Shown here in pieces: positions 1 through 8,260 of a stretch of DNA of 64,000 nt. The notes under the pieces were generated by a model. The model had not been told where the DNA came from, made no database searches, and saw nothing but the letters and a program-made list of their open reading frames with translations. The translations under genes and the position numbers were made by a program. The DNA is taken from NCBI GenBank assembly GCA_028823855.1, contig JAPPFL010000027.1, positions 218,749 to 282,748 on the forward strand, written 5' to 3'. How positions within the stretch are numbered: position 1 is the stretch's first letter; each line of letters starts with the position of its first letter. Source of the stretch: Albidovulum sp. GTDB lineage: Bacteria > Pseudomonadota > Alphaproteobacteria > Rhodobacterales > Rhodobacteraceae.

Positions 1-870
1 ACCAAATTTCCTTCCTTTCCCTATTTTGGTCACGGGGGCCCGCCTGGGCAAAAAAAAAAAAAACCGTTTTGGGCCCCCGCCCCAAACGGCCCCGCCACCG
101 GCCTGACAACGACGATATCACCCCTGGTTTCCTCGCGAGACAGCATTGACGTCGGTGCCAGGCTTAACCACGCATCGTGGTCGGGCCTGGAGCCGATACA
201 GACTGCGGCGGCGGAACTTGTCGCCATTCCGGGCGTGAGTTCAGCTTTCGACCGACTGGGTTTCCGTGTCGGGCCGCGGACGGACTCGTGGAATGGCGTC
301 GCGACTGCAGTAGAATTGGCGGAGCATCTCGGCTTTGGGGCTGCTGTAACCGTGTGCCTCGCGGCGGAACGGCCGGATGAAGCGAATCTGGACGAGACTT
401 GGCTTGCCAATCGCGTGGCCATTGCCGCGCTCGCGGCTGCCGCCCGCGCCCAAGCCGTCGTGTTTCTCGACACCTTCATCGACTTTGATCGAGGCTACTT
501 TGTGCGACACGGACTGGCCGACCGACGGGGAAGCCTGCGTCGGTCGGGCCGTGTCGCGGCGCTATTGCACGCCCTTCTCGATGGACTACCGCTAAACGGC
601 GAAGTCGTGAGACGCGATCTCGGCCACCAAAATCGGGTTATTGCCTATTTCTCGGACGACTTCGCGCTCGCGCTGTTCTTGTCTACTAAAAACACGCCCC
701 TGTCCCTCGACACCGTTATCGGGGCGACAGACATTCTTCCGGCCCGGTGCGCGTTGATTGCGGTTTCGCTCGCCGCTGGAACGGTCATGGAAGTTCCCGC
801 GAATCACGCTCCGGAATTGTATCTTCCGGGACCAATTGCCGTTTTGCCGGCAGGACGGGGAATCCCGTAA
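1..870 (+). CDS. C-terminal part of an unrecognised, possibly TIM-barrel-type enzyme (5' end outside window)
   Basis: The frame is open from base 1 to a TAA at 868-870, so the gene starts upstream of the window; a GTG at 235 is an internal possible start. Protein-like sequence is clear from about base 100 onward; the first ~33 codons look like low-complexity or erroneous sequence. An Ala-rich helix is followed by LDTFIDFDRGYFVRHGL and DRRGSLRRSGRVAALLHALL, an arrangement like the last strands and helices of a (beta/alpha)8 enzyme, then a small beta-rich tail. I do not recognise the family, so no function is assigned. The TIM-barrel idea is inference from pattern only. Confidence 0.5.
   Translation, partial: TKFPSFPYFGHGGPPGQKKKKPFWAPAPNGPATGLTTTISPLVSSRDSIDVGARLNHASWSGLEPIQTAAAELVAIPGVSSAFDRLGFRVGPRTDSWNGVATAVELAEHLGFGAAVTVCLAAERPDEANLDETWLANRVAIAALAAAARAQAVVFLDTFIDFDRGYFVRHGLADRRGSLRRSGRVAALLHALLDGLPLNGEVVRRDLGHQNRVIAYFSDDFALALFLSTKNTPLSLDTVIGATDILPARCALIAVSLAAGTVMEVPANHAPELYLPGPIAVLPAGRGIP
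50..89 (-). terminator. Hairpin plus T-tract on the minus strand, or a sequence-end artefact
   Basis: Bases 64-89 form an inverted repeat (CCGTTT-GGGC / GCCC-AAACGG with one mismatch). Read on the minus strand it is followed directly by 14 T (A-run at 50-63). That is the shape of a rho-independent terminator for a minus-strand transcript. It sits within an open plus-strand frame and inside a stretch rich in homopolymers, so an assembly or read-end artefact is an equally good explanation. Confidence 0.3.
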
Positions 871-1159
871 CGCTTTTCTCGCAAATGGCGCGATGCCGAC
901 CGGTTGCTTGCTTTCGGGCAGACAATCTGTTTCGCTTGCCGCCGATTTGCGCAGCTAAGTTGCTACCGCCTCTCGCTGCGCAACGAAGCTACACATGACT
1001 GCTTGAATCTGCCAAACGAGGCAAAATTAAAATGTCTGCCGGATCCAGGTCATGAAGCAAAGTTGGGAATCCCGCCTTGGCAATGCTTGAACATCCTTTC
1101 CGACCCGCGGGGACGGGACATTTTCCTGCCCGAGTTTTCCCGCGTGCGGGGATCGTTTT

Positions 1160-1534
1160 CTAGCCATTGCCGGTTGGTTCGCTCTTTCGCTCGATCACGT
1201 CCCTTCCTCGAGATGCCGCAGCCTGTATTTGCCTTTCAAGGTCCCGCTGCGCGATCGCCTGGCGTCCCTCGGGCGTGATCGGATCCGCGTTGCTCAACTG
1301 GGATGGCACGCCGGTTTGGAGTAAATTCAGCAGCACCTCGAAGAAGCCGAACCCTATCTTCCTGAATTCCCTGAAGGGGGACAGTTGAGCATTGCAGCAA
1401 GACTTGAATTCCGATCCGAAGTGTTCGAGCTAGACAAGATGCTCCCGTCGTTTTTTGTCGGCCTTGTGCGGGAGAATCTGGTTTTCAAGCGTACGCCCCT
1501 GCTCTTCGCCGAATTCGAAAGTCTCCATTGCCAT
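1160..1534 (-). pseudogene. Coding-like relic with an in-frame TAG, unknown family
   Basis: An ATG at 1534 opens a frame beginning MAMETFEFGEEQGRTLENQI. It is cut by a TAG at 1430-1432 and then continues in the same frame for about 90 codons to a TAG at 1160-1162, with protein-like composition (FGFFEVLLNLLQTG, then PEGRQAIAQRDLERQ). The preceding small frame ends at 1539-1541, so the two could be a former operon. I do not recognise the family. The reading as a single gene broken by one nonsense codon is inference. Confidence 0.35.
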
Positions 1535-1538
1535 CGCT

Positions 1539-1748
1539 TCATTGACAAAGATTCAGGTGCTCGTATACGTCTTCGCCCAGTTCCTTCAATTTCAAATAGT
1601 CGGTAAGTTTCTTCTGAGGCATGCGGGACTCAACTAGATCGACGATCGGATGACGACTCATGTCCGGCACGATCTCGGACACAGCATCGGTTTTCACGAT
1701 TTCGATAGCGTTTCCCAGTGTTTCCGATATTTTGCACCTTCTCCCGAT
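1539..1748 (-). pseudogene. Small coding-like frame lacking a standard start codon
   Basis: A 69-codon frame runs from about 1748 to a TGA at 1539-1541 and reads like protein (ISETLGNAIEIV, HPIVDLVESRMPQKKLTDYL, KELGEDVYEHL). A perfect AGGAGG (CCTCCT on the plus strand, 1755-1760) sits at start-codon distance, but the codon there is ATC. The gene may have lost its ATG by one substitution, or may begin at a downstream GTG or ATG. Family not recognised; the pattern recalls small antitoxin-like proteins, but nothing proves it. Confidence 0.35.
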
Positions 1749-2641
1749 CGTTAGCCTCCTATTTTTCTTTGTCGTCTATCTCCATTTCGCTTGATTGCTA
1801 CCACGGGCCAGGCGCCGATCCAGTTGGCCGCGTCGGGGACTTGCCCTAATTCTCCTCCTAAAGGAGGTGGCGACGGACGTGCCTTGAGAAACGGCATCTC
1901 CAATCCAGGCGGTGGAGCCGCCGGGTGGCCTTGTGCCGCGCCTGCGACCGCGACGCCTGGCATCGTATGAAATCCTGCGGCCAGGCTGGAAGTCGTGAAC
2001 TTCGACCTGCAGCGAACGGCGGATGCCAGCAACAGTGTCGGAAGCGGCGAGCCGATCGGCATGTTCGGACGCAGCTTCGGCAGCTACCGCCATCCGGGAT
2101 CCGCAGTCGGAACTTTTTTTGTCGCGGTTCATGTTTCCGTTAGCTAGGCCCGACGCCAATCTGAAATGGTTCGGCGGCGTTTTTCCACGCCGCGTCGCGC
2201 GCGACGCAGCCGATCCCTTGCGCTAACCGGAGCCCGTGGACGTGCGACTCTCAAACGGAAGAAAAGGCGCACCGGACGAGACAAGAATGCAGGCCCGTCT
2301 CGACAACGGGTACAGCGATTCGCTATGACTCTGTTCTTTTGTAGTACCGCCGACAAGTCTAAGCGTCCGCAAAAGCGCACGCCGAATACAGCGTTTGCCC
2401 ACGCAGTCGAATTCGACATTGACGATGGAATCGCGTTGAAAGGAGCCCCCCGCTGTTCAGAAACAAGTCGACCGCCGATAACGAATTGCTCAATAGCCCG
2501 CTTGCGACACATGTAGATGACCGCTTGGGACCCGAACAACGCTAGTGCCTGCGCGGTACGATACGCTTCGAGATCCGCAGGAACTTCGCCGCGGACGGCC
2601 CGGCCGCGCAACACGCGCAGCCGGTCGAATTGCGCGGTCGA

Positions 2642-3622
2642 TCAGCGCGTTCCAGCCAAACCCAGCTCTTCGAGGTTCTTCTTCCAACGTGCCGCCTCCG
2701 CAGCAACGAACTCGGCAAACTGTTCTGGCGTGCTTGTCTCGACTGCGGCGCCTGCATTGGCGAATCTCTCGATGACATTCGGATCTGACAAAGCCTGGTT
2801 TGCCGCAGCGTTTACGACGGCAACGATATCGTCAGGCGTACCCTTCGCCATGAAAAGTCCGTACCAGGCGGCCGCGGAATATCCCGGCATCACGGTATCC
2901 GTGAACGTAGGAACATCGGGAAGCAGCGGGAATGGCTGCGCACTGCTAACCGCAAGGGCAAGAAGCGCTCCGGTCTTGATGTGCGGGATCGCCGGCGGCA
3001 TCCCTGCCATGAACATGTCCACCTCCCCGGCAAGCACGGCAGTTGTCGCCGCCTTGCCGCCCTTATAGGGGACATGCACCATTTCAATGCCGTTCATGGT
3101 GGCCATTGTATCGGTACCCATGTGCTGGAGTGAGCCGACGCCCGGGCTGGAAAAGTTCAGCTCACCGGGTCTGGATCTAGCGAGTTCAATGAGTTCCTCT
3201 ATGGATTTAGGCCCTAGTTCCGGTGAAACAACGAGCACATCCGGAATCGAAGCGACTCGTCCGACAATCGCGAAGTCCGTAGCGGGATCGAACGGCGGTT
3301 CCTTCGGGAGCCAAGTTGCAATCGCCATGTTGATGGTACCGATGAAGATCTCATAGCCGTCGGGGTCGCCGCGGGATATGGCTGCGGCAGCAACATTGCC
3401 TGCAGCGCCGGGCTTGTTCTCCACGACTACCGGTTGTCCCAATGCAGCGGCTAGTTCCTCGCTCATTGAACGGGCCAGAACGTCGGGCCCGGAGCCCGGC
3501 ACCGATCCGACGATCATCCTTACCGCCCTTTCAGGGTATTCCGCCAAGGCGGCAGTCGTAACTCCGGCTGCGGACATAGTTGCAGCGATGGCCCCAATCA
3601 CAATGTTGGATATTGCATTCAT
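2642..3622 (-). CDS. tctC: Bug-family periplasmic solute-binding protein of a tripartite tricarboxylate-type transporter (TctC-like)
   Basis: 326 aa, the usual length for the Bug/TctC family, which binds carboxylates or other small organic anions in the periplasm and delivers them to TctAB. The N-terminus is a signal peptide with likely cleavage after ALA (about residue 27). Family features follow: YPERAVRMIV, then GSGPDVLAR, GQPVVVENKPGAAGN, and HVPYKGG. The ATG at 3622 is chosen because GGAGG lies just upstream; an in-frame ATG at 3649 lacks this. It is the last gene of tctB-tctA-sulfatase-tctC and is separated from the sulfatase by a hairpin. The ligand cannot be told from sequence; the adjacent sulfatase suggests a compound related to a sulfate ester. 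Confidence 0.92.
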   Translation of the reverse strand: MNAISNIVIGAIAATMSAAGVTTAALAEYPERAVRMIVGSVPGSGPDVLARSMSEELAAALGQPVVVENKPGAAGNVAAAAISRGDPDGYEIFIGTINMAIATWLPKEPPFDPATDFAIVGRVASIPDVLVVSPELGPKSIEELIELARSRPGELNFSSPGVGSLQHMGTDTMATMNGIEMVHVPYKGGKAATTAVLAGEVDMFMAGMPPAIPHIKTGALLALAVSSAQPFPLLPDVPTFTDTVMPGYSAAAWYGLFMAKGTPDDIVAVVNAAANQALSDPNVIERFANAGAAVETSTPEQFAEFVAAEAARWKKNLEELGLAGTR

Positions 3623-3639
3623 TTTTCCCTCCTTCGATC

Positions 3640-3660
3640 GTTCAGGCACTATGCCTGAAC
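3640..3660 (-). promoter_or_regulatory. Perfect intergenic hairpin between the sulfatase gene and tctC
   Basis: GTTCAGGC and GCCTGAAC flank a 5-base loop, giving a perfect 8-bp stem. It starts immediately after the sulfatase stop codon and ends about 18 bases before the tctC ATG. There is no T-run. Such a structure could stabilise or process the transcript and let the binding protein be expressed at a different level from the membrane genes; this role is inference. Confidence 0.45.
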
Positions 3661-5238
3661 CTATGCTGCATAGCTCGGCAATGGTGATGTCTCTGAATGG
3701 GCAATCAACTCTCGAACCAACCGTTCCAGCATCCTGGATCGTACAGTTTGCGCGGACGGAACGTTCCAGAGGTTTGCCACCTCGTTAGGGTCTTCATTGA
3801 GATTGTAGAGATAGCCTGGCTCGACCCCATCATAGATCGTGAGCCGCCAGCCATCTTCCAAGAGAGTCCGGACTCGGCCACGTAATTCATGGCCCGGCAG
3901 GCAGGTCTGGACTTCATCCTCGATTAACACGCAGTCCCTGCATTCAAGCGGCAAACCGTCGTCACCGACAAATGGTCGACCCTGCATTCCATTGAACGGC
4001 GTTACGCCGGCGCTGTGAAGAATCGAGGCCGTTACGTCGATCGTGCTTGCGAAACCGGAATGGCACCGAGGTCCGGGACAGCGGCCGTCGGTCCAGATCA
4101 ACGGAATGCGGATCAAAGCCTGGTAGTGGAAGGGTCCCTTGAACAAAAGTCCGTATTCACCCATCAGGTCGCCATGATCCGACAAAAAGACTACGATTGT
4201 TTCCCCTTCGAGATCCAGTCGCCGGAGCTCGGAGATTATGGCGCCGACAGCGTCGTCCACCATGGAGATCATGCCGTATGTCAAAGCGATCGCAGCGCGC
4301 AGTTCCGGTTCGCTTACCGCGATCGCGGCAGTTCCCGACAGGCTGGCAATGCCGTCGCGAGGCACTTTGTGCAGCCTCGCAGGCCAGTCCGCTTGGTCGT
4401 TCAGGACAAATGAATCCGGCAAGTCTACCTCGTCTGGACGATACATGTTCCAGTATCTTCCCGGTGGCGTGAAGGGATGGTGCGGGTCGTTGAAGCTTGC
4501 CCAGAGAAAGAAGGGCGTCTCCCTGTCCAATGCGAAATCGTTGAGGCGTTCGATCGTGCGCTCCTCAATGAATCTCGTCGAGTAGAGTTCTTCGGGGATG
4601 GCCGTGCGCCAAGCTTGCGGCGCGGCACGCTCAACTCCCGGCAAGGCATTGTCGGGACCGCGCAATCTATCGGGTTCGGGATGACGTTCGGCCAGCCAGC
4701 GCGAGTAGTGCCCTTCCACGAGATCACCATGCTCAATCGTCAGATCGACCGTATTGAAGCCATAATAGGGGTACTCGAGGTCGTGGTGCGGATCGTTCCG
4801 CCAGATCTGCGCAACTTCCTGGTCGTATCGATGACCCGCCGGAAAGCGTGCTTCCGGAATCTGAGAATTAGGCATATCCATCCGCCGGGCGAGGATGGGC
4901 GACGCATTTCGCGTGACGTGCTGGAAATGGGCCTTGCCGACCAGGGCGGTCGACCAGCCATCCATGCGCAGGACATCGGCGACCGTCGCGGTGTCCAGAG
5001 AAAGATTCAGCCCATTGTGCCGCAATCCATGCAATGACGGCATGCGTCCCGTAACAAGGCTGGCGCGATTGGGCATGCAGACCGGCGACGCGACATAAGC
5101 GCGGTCAAACCGGATTCCCCGGGACGCCAGATCGTCGATATTTGGCGTCTCGAGCACGCGCGCGCCGTAACAGCCGAGGTGATCCGCCCGCTGCTGGTCG
5201 GTACTGATGACCAGGAAATTTGGGCGCCGTCTTTTCAT
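3661..5238 (-). CDS. Type I sulfatase / alkaline-phosphatase superfamily hydrolase
   Basis: 525 aa. The N-terminal metal-binding motif STDQQRADHLGCYG and the active-site signature CMPNR (Cys54, C-x-P-x-R) are present. This Cys is converted to formylglycine in type I sulfatases and phosphonate monoester hydrolases. DPHHPF and LSDHGDLMGEYGL supply further family metal/active-site regions. There is no signal peptide, so it is predicted cytoplasmic, unlike many scavenging sulfatases. The start overlaps the tctA stop by 4 bases (ATGA), implying translational coupling. Being inside a tripartite transporter operon suggests it hydrolyses an imported sulfated or phosphonated organic anion. No maturation enzyme gene is visible in the window. 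Sulfatase versus phosphonate monoesterase cannot be decided from sequence. Confidence 0.88.
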   Translation of the reverse strand: MKRRRPNFLVISTDQQRADHLGCYGARVLETPNIDDLASRGIRFDRAYVASPVCMPNRASLVTGRMPSLHGLRHNGLNLSLDTATVADVLRMDGWSTALVGKAHFQHVTRNASPILARRMDMPNSQIPEARFPAGHRYDQEVAQIWRNDPHHDLEYPYYGFNTVDLTIEHGDLVEGHYSRWLAERHPEPDRLRGPDNALPGVERAAPQAWRTAIPEELYSTRFIEERTIERLNDFALDRETPFFLWASFNDPHHPFTPPGRYWNMYRPDEVDLPDSFVLNDQADWPARLHKVPRDGIASLSGTAAIAVSEPELRAAIALTYGMISMVDDAVGAIISELRRLDLEGETIVVFLSDHGDLMGEYGLLFKGPFHYQALIRIPLIWTDGRCPGPRCHSGFASTIDVTASILHSAGVTPFNGMQGRPFVGDDGLPLECRDCVLIEDEVQTCLPGHELRGRVRTLLEDGWRLTIYDGVEPGYLYNLNEDPNEVANLWNVPSAQTVRSRMLERLVRELIAHSETSPLPSYAA

Positions 5239-6752
5239 CGCGACACTTCCCGCGATTGATCACCATCCGCCGCAACCGCAACCGGTCGGCGCAGGGAGAA
5301 TGCAATCAAGGCGGCGCTGGCCAGCAGAAGGGAAAGGCTGATCGGGCGTTCGACGAATACCGAGAGTTCGCCTCGAGAAAGGATAAGGGCGCGGCGGAAA
5401 TTGTCCTCAAGCAATGGCCCAAGAACAAACCCCAATAGCATCGGCGCAGGTTCCAGCTTCGCCCGCATCATCAGGTATCCGACAATTCCGAACAGGAAGA
5501 CCTGAACGACATCATAGACGTTGCTGCTCACCGCGTAGACGCCCACGCATATGAGAACGAGTATCACGGGGTATAGATAACGGTAGGGAATCGTCAGCAA
5601 CTTTACCCACAAGCCGATCAGCGGCAGGTTCATTATAAGCAGCAGCACGTTGCCGATGACGAAACTGGCAACCAGACCCCAGAAAAGGTCTGGGTGGCTC
5701 TCGATGACGGTGGGTCCTGGTTGAATGCCGTGTATGATCAGGGCACTCATCATCAATGCCATAACAGCATCTCCAGGGATTCCGAGGGTCAATGTTGGGA
5801 TGAAAGCAGCCTGTGCGGCTGCGTTGTTGGCAGACTCCGGCGCAACGATTCCGGGTACATGTCCCTTGCCGAACTCGCCGGGAACTTTGGATATGCGCTT
5901 TTCGAATCCGTATGCCACGAACGAGGCGATCGACGCGCCGGTGCCTGGCAGAATTCCAAGGAAAGCACCGATAATCCCGCCTCGGGCAACGGGACCCGAA
6001 GACTGACGCAGATCCTTCTTAACCGGAACGAGGTCTCGAAAGGCGATACTCTGCGGTACACGCCGGCGATGCGCTCCCGAGACCAGATTGGAAATTATCT
6101 CCGAAACCCCGAACAGTCCCATCGCCATGGCAATGATGCTCAAGCCGTCCGCAAGATCGAGTAGTCCAAAGGTGAACCGGTAGGTGCCCGAAGTCACGTC
6201 GGTGCCCACCATTCCGAGTATCAGGCCGACAGCGACCATTGCCAAGCCCCTCGCAACACCATGCCGGGCGAGCGACGCGGCGGCGACCAGCCCGAGAATC
6301 ATGAGCGAAAAGTAATCTGCCGCCCCGAAGGTCAATGCAAGGCGAGCCGCTAGAGGGGCAATCGTCAGTAAAAGGATGACGGCGAACATGCTGCCAAGGA
6401 ATGACGCGACTGTCGTCAGAAAGATCGCCGGTCCGGCGCGGCCCTGTTTCGCCATCGGATAGCCGTCCAGGCAGATGATGGCCGATGACGGCGTGCCGGG
6501 AAGATTGAGAAGAATGGAGGCGATCGAACCGCCGTACTGGGCCCCGTAGTAGATGCCTGCCAGCATGATCAACCCCACATCGGGCGACACATAAAAGGTG
6601 ATGGGCAATAGCATCGAAATGGTTGCCATAGCCCCGATTCCGGGCAGAACTCCCATCAGCATGCCCATGAACACGCCAAAAAAGCAGTAGAGCAGTTTCT
6701 GCAGAGTGAAGACCGCTGTAAATCCCGTCGCTATGTGGTCGAAGACAGCCAT
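5235..6752 (-). CDS. tctA: Large membrane subunit of tripartite tricarboxylate-type transporter
   Basis: 505 aa, typical for TctA, with about 12 hydrophobic segments. The characteristic N-terminal region GVLPGIGAMATISMLLPITF and the second internal copy around FLGILPGTGASIASFVAYGF are both present, reflecting the family's internal duplication around two GxxPGxG motifs. It should form the ion-driven channel for the TctC-bound solute. The ATG at 6752 overlaps the tctB stop in a TGATG arrangement, and the 3' end overlaps the sulfatase start, so tctB, tctA and the sulfatase are one translationally coupled unit. Confidence 0.95.
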   Translation of the reverse strand: MAVFDHIATGFTAVFTLQKLLYCFFGVFMGMLMGVLPGIGAMATISMLLPITFYVSPDVGLIMLAGIYYGAQYGGSIASILLNLPGTPSSAIICLDGYPMAKQGRAGPAIFLTTVASFLGSMFAVILLLTIAPLAARLALTFGAADYFSLMILGLVAAASLARHGVARGLAMVAVGLILGMVGTDVTSGTYRFTFGLLDLADGLSIIAMAMGLFGVSEIISNLVSGAHRRRVPQSIAFRDLVPVKKDLRQSSGPVARGGIIGAFLGILPGTGASIASFVAYGFEKRISKVPGEFGKGHVPGIVAPESANNAAAQAAFIPTLTLGIPGDAVMALMMSALIIHGIQPGPTVIESHPDLFWGLVASFVIGNVLLLIMNLPLIGLWVKLLTIPYRYLYPVILVLICVGVYAVSSNVYDVVQVFLFGIVGYLMMRAKLEPAPMLLGFVLGPLLEDNFRRALILSRGELSVFVERPISLSLLLASAALIAFSLRRPVAVAADGDQSREVSR

Positions 6753-7207
6753 CAAACCGCAAACAACCGAAAAGGAATGCCGAGCAAGTAAACAAACACG
6801 GTCGATGTGAAAATCGCCGTGGCCGCGGCAATGACAGCAATTGCCAAAGATGAATTGCTACGCTCGGCAAATCCGGCCGTAGCGACCGCGGCTATTACCG
6901 CCGGCACGAAACCGGCCGTTTCAAGCAGCATGGCGAAAAGCAGAATGGCGAAGAGCGGCAATATCCTTGGACGCCATTGAAACCGATTGCCCGTGCCGGA
7001 ACGAATTGTCCGGCGGGCGCGCCGGCCGCTCGAAATCCGGTCTTTCGCATCCTGCAGGGCGATCAATGCGGCGAACAGGCACAGGGTCGCGCCGAGGAGC
7101 ATCGGAAAATACCCGGGTCCCATGCGCCGCAATTCACCGATCTCGTAGGTCCACGCTGCGGCAAACACGGCGGCGCCGAACAATAACAATACGGGACCTG
7201 CCAGCAT
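6752..7207 (-). CDS. tctB: Small membrane subunit of tripartite tricarboxylate-type transporter
   Basis: 151 aa with four hydrophobic helices, as usual for TctB: GPVLLLFGAAVFAAAW, then FPMLLGATLCLFAALIALQ, then two close C-terminal helices. YEIGELRRMGPGYFPMLLG after helix 1 matches the conserved loop of the family. The ATG at 7207 is chosen because a GAGGGGG ribosome site precedes it and helix 1 follows at once; an open upstream extension to 7348 would overlap the divergent regulator's promoter and adds polar sequence. First gene of the operon. Confidence 0.88.
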   Translation of the reverse strand: MLAGPVLLLFGAAVFAAAWTYEIGELRRMGPGYFPMLLGATLCLFAALIALQDAKDRISSGRRARRTIRSGTGNRFQWRPRILPLFAILLFAMLLETAGFVPAVIAAVATAGFAERSNSSLAIAVIAAATAIFTSTVFVYLLGIPFRLFAV

Positions 7208-7288
7208 TTGCAAATTGCCCCCTCTACAGACATTCACCGCGACACGCTCCAGTCGGAAGTCGCGAGATCCGGTCAGCCTCACAAGGCT

Positions 7289-7303
7289 ATCGTTGCAATC
7301 GAT
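7289..7303. promoter_or_regulatory. Candidate LysR-type operator (T-N11-A dyad) in the divergent intergenic region
   Basis: ATCGTTGCAATCGAT has arms ATCG/CGAT around a TTGCAAT centre and fits the T-N11-A consensus of LysR-type regulators. It lies between the divergent starts of tctB (7207) and the LysR gene (7334), the normal location for such an operator. Identified by eye only. Confidence 0.4.
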
Positions 7304-7333
7304 GAAAAAAAAGCGAATAATATTCCAAAACCG

Positions 7334-8260
7334 ATGAAGAAAACTCATAGCGTGCTACGTTCCATTCGCATGTTGAATCACTTCCTGGCGGCATCGCGGG
7401 CCGGTAATATTCATCGGGCGGCCAAAGAACTTGCACTAACCCAGTCGGCGCTTTCCAAGAGCATCCGTCAACTGGAGGAGGAGCTGGGAGTCGCCTTATT
7501 CGAACGGTCGAGCCGCGGAGTTCGATTGACGCGGTTCGGCGAAGTGCTCTACGAACGTGCGGCCCGGATCGAAACGGAATGCAATCTGATCGAGCGCGAA
7601 ATGGCCGAAATGGCGCAAGGCCGCCGAGGCAACCTTCGGATCGCCGCCGGGGCAGTGTGGTCGTCCGTTTTGTTGCCGCGAGTTCTCTCCCGCCTGCACG
7701 CCAAACGGCCATCGGCGCAATTTACCATGATCCGAAGCTCGGGTCCGAGGTTTGCCGACCTTTTTGCCGATGGCCGGATCGACATTGCGCTTGGATCACT
7801 TGATTCCTTTTCCTCGGCAAACGATTCATTTATTTGCGAACCCCTCTCGGAGTTCGAGACCCTGTTTCTGGCGCATCGCGACCATGCGCTACATCGTAAT
7901 CCCGAGGTCGCTCTGAAAGATCTTGCGGAGTGTTCATTGTCGATGTTCCGGCTTGATCCCGAACTCGTTCGGCGGGTTGGAACACTCTTCGCCACAAACG
8001 GGTTGCCGCGTCCGCAGCCTATCCTGCTGGCAGACTCGCTCACTTCGGTGCTTGAGATGCTTCGGTCGTCCGGCAACATCACCTGTCTTCCCTCGCCATT
8101 GCTCTCGATCGCTGAACCGTTCGGCGTCATTCCGCTGCCTATAGATCTCAGCCCCTGGACATTCCAATCCGGCGTCATGTTCCGCCGCACGGGACTTCAT
8201 TACCCATTGCTTGCGGACATGCTGGCAATTCTGAGGGAGGAATACGGAAGCGTTAGCTGA
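7334..8260 (+). CDS. LysR-family transcriptional regulator, divergent from the tct operon
   Basis: 308 aa from the chosen ATG at 7334, the usual LysR size. The N-terminal winged helix-turn-helix is clear (FLAASRAGNIHRAAKELALT, QSALSKSIRQLEEELG, LFERSSRGVRLT), followed by the linker helix and a periplasmic-binding-protein-like effector domain. The frame is open back to 7208, but those residues are not family-like. The divergent layout and the dyad at 7289-7303 suggest that it controls tctB-tctA-sulfatase-tctC and itself, with the transported anion or its product as co-inducer (inference). Confidence 0.9.
   Translation: MKKTHSVLRSIRMLNHFLAASRAGNIHRAAKELALTQSALSKSIRQLEEELGVALFERSSRGVRLTRFGEVLYERAARIETECNLIEREMAEMAQGRRGNLRIAAGAVWSSVLLPRVLSRLHAKRPSAQFTMIRSSGPRFADLFADGRIDIALGSLDSFSSANDSFICEPLSEFETLFLAHRDHALHRNPEVALKDLAECSLSMFRLDPELVRRVGTLFATNGLPRPQPILLADSLTSVLEMLRSSGNITCLPSPLLSIAEPFGVIPLPIDLSPWTFQSGVMFRRTGLHYPLLADMLAILREEYGSVS

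Larger units (their letters stand above)
871..2641. other. 1.8-kb gene-poor stretch with coding-like relics
   Basis: No intact recognisable gene is seen. Two minus-strand relics at 1160-1748 are listed separately. A further minus-strand frame at 2144-2641 is open, and its first ~75 codons (containing EVPADLEAYRTAQALALFG) read like protein, but it then turns into Arg-rich sequence and matches nothing I know. Other long frames here look like chance openings. Confidence 0.5.
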
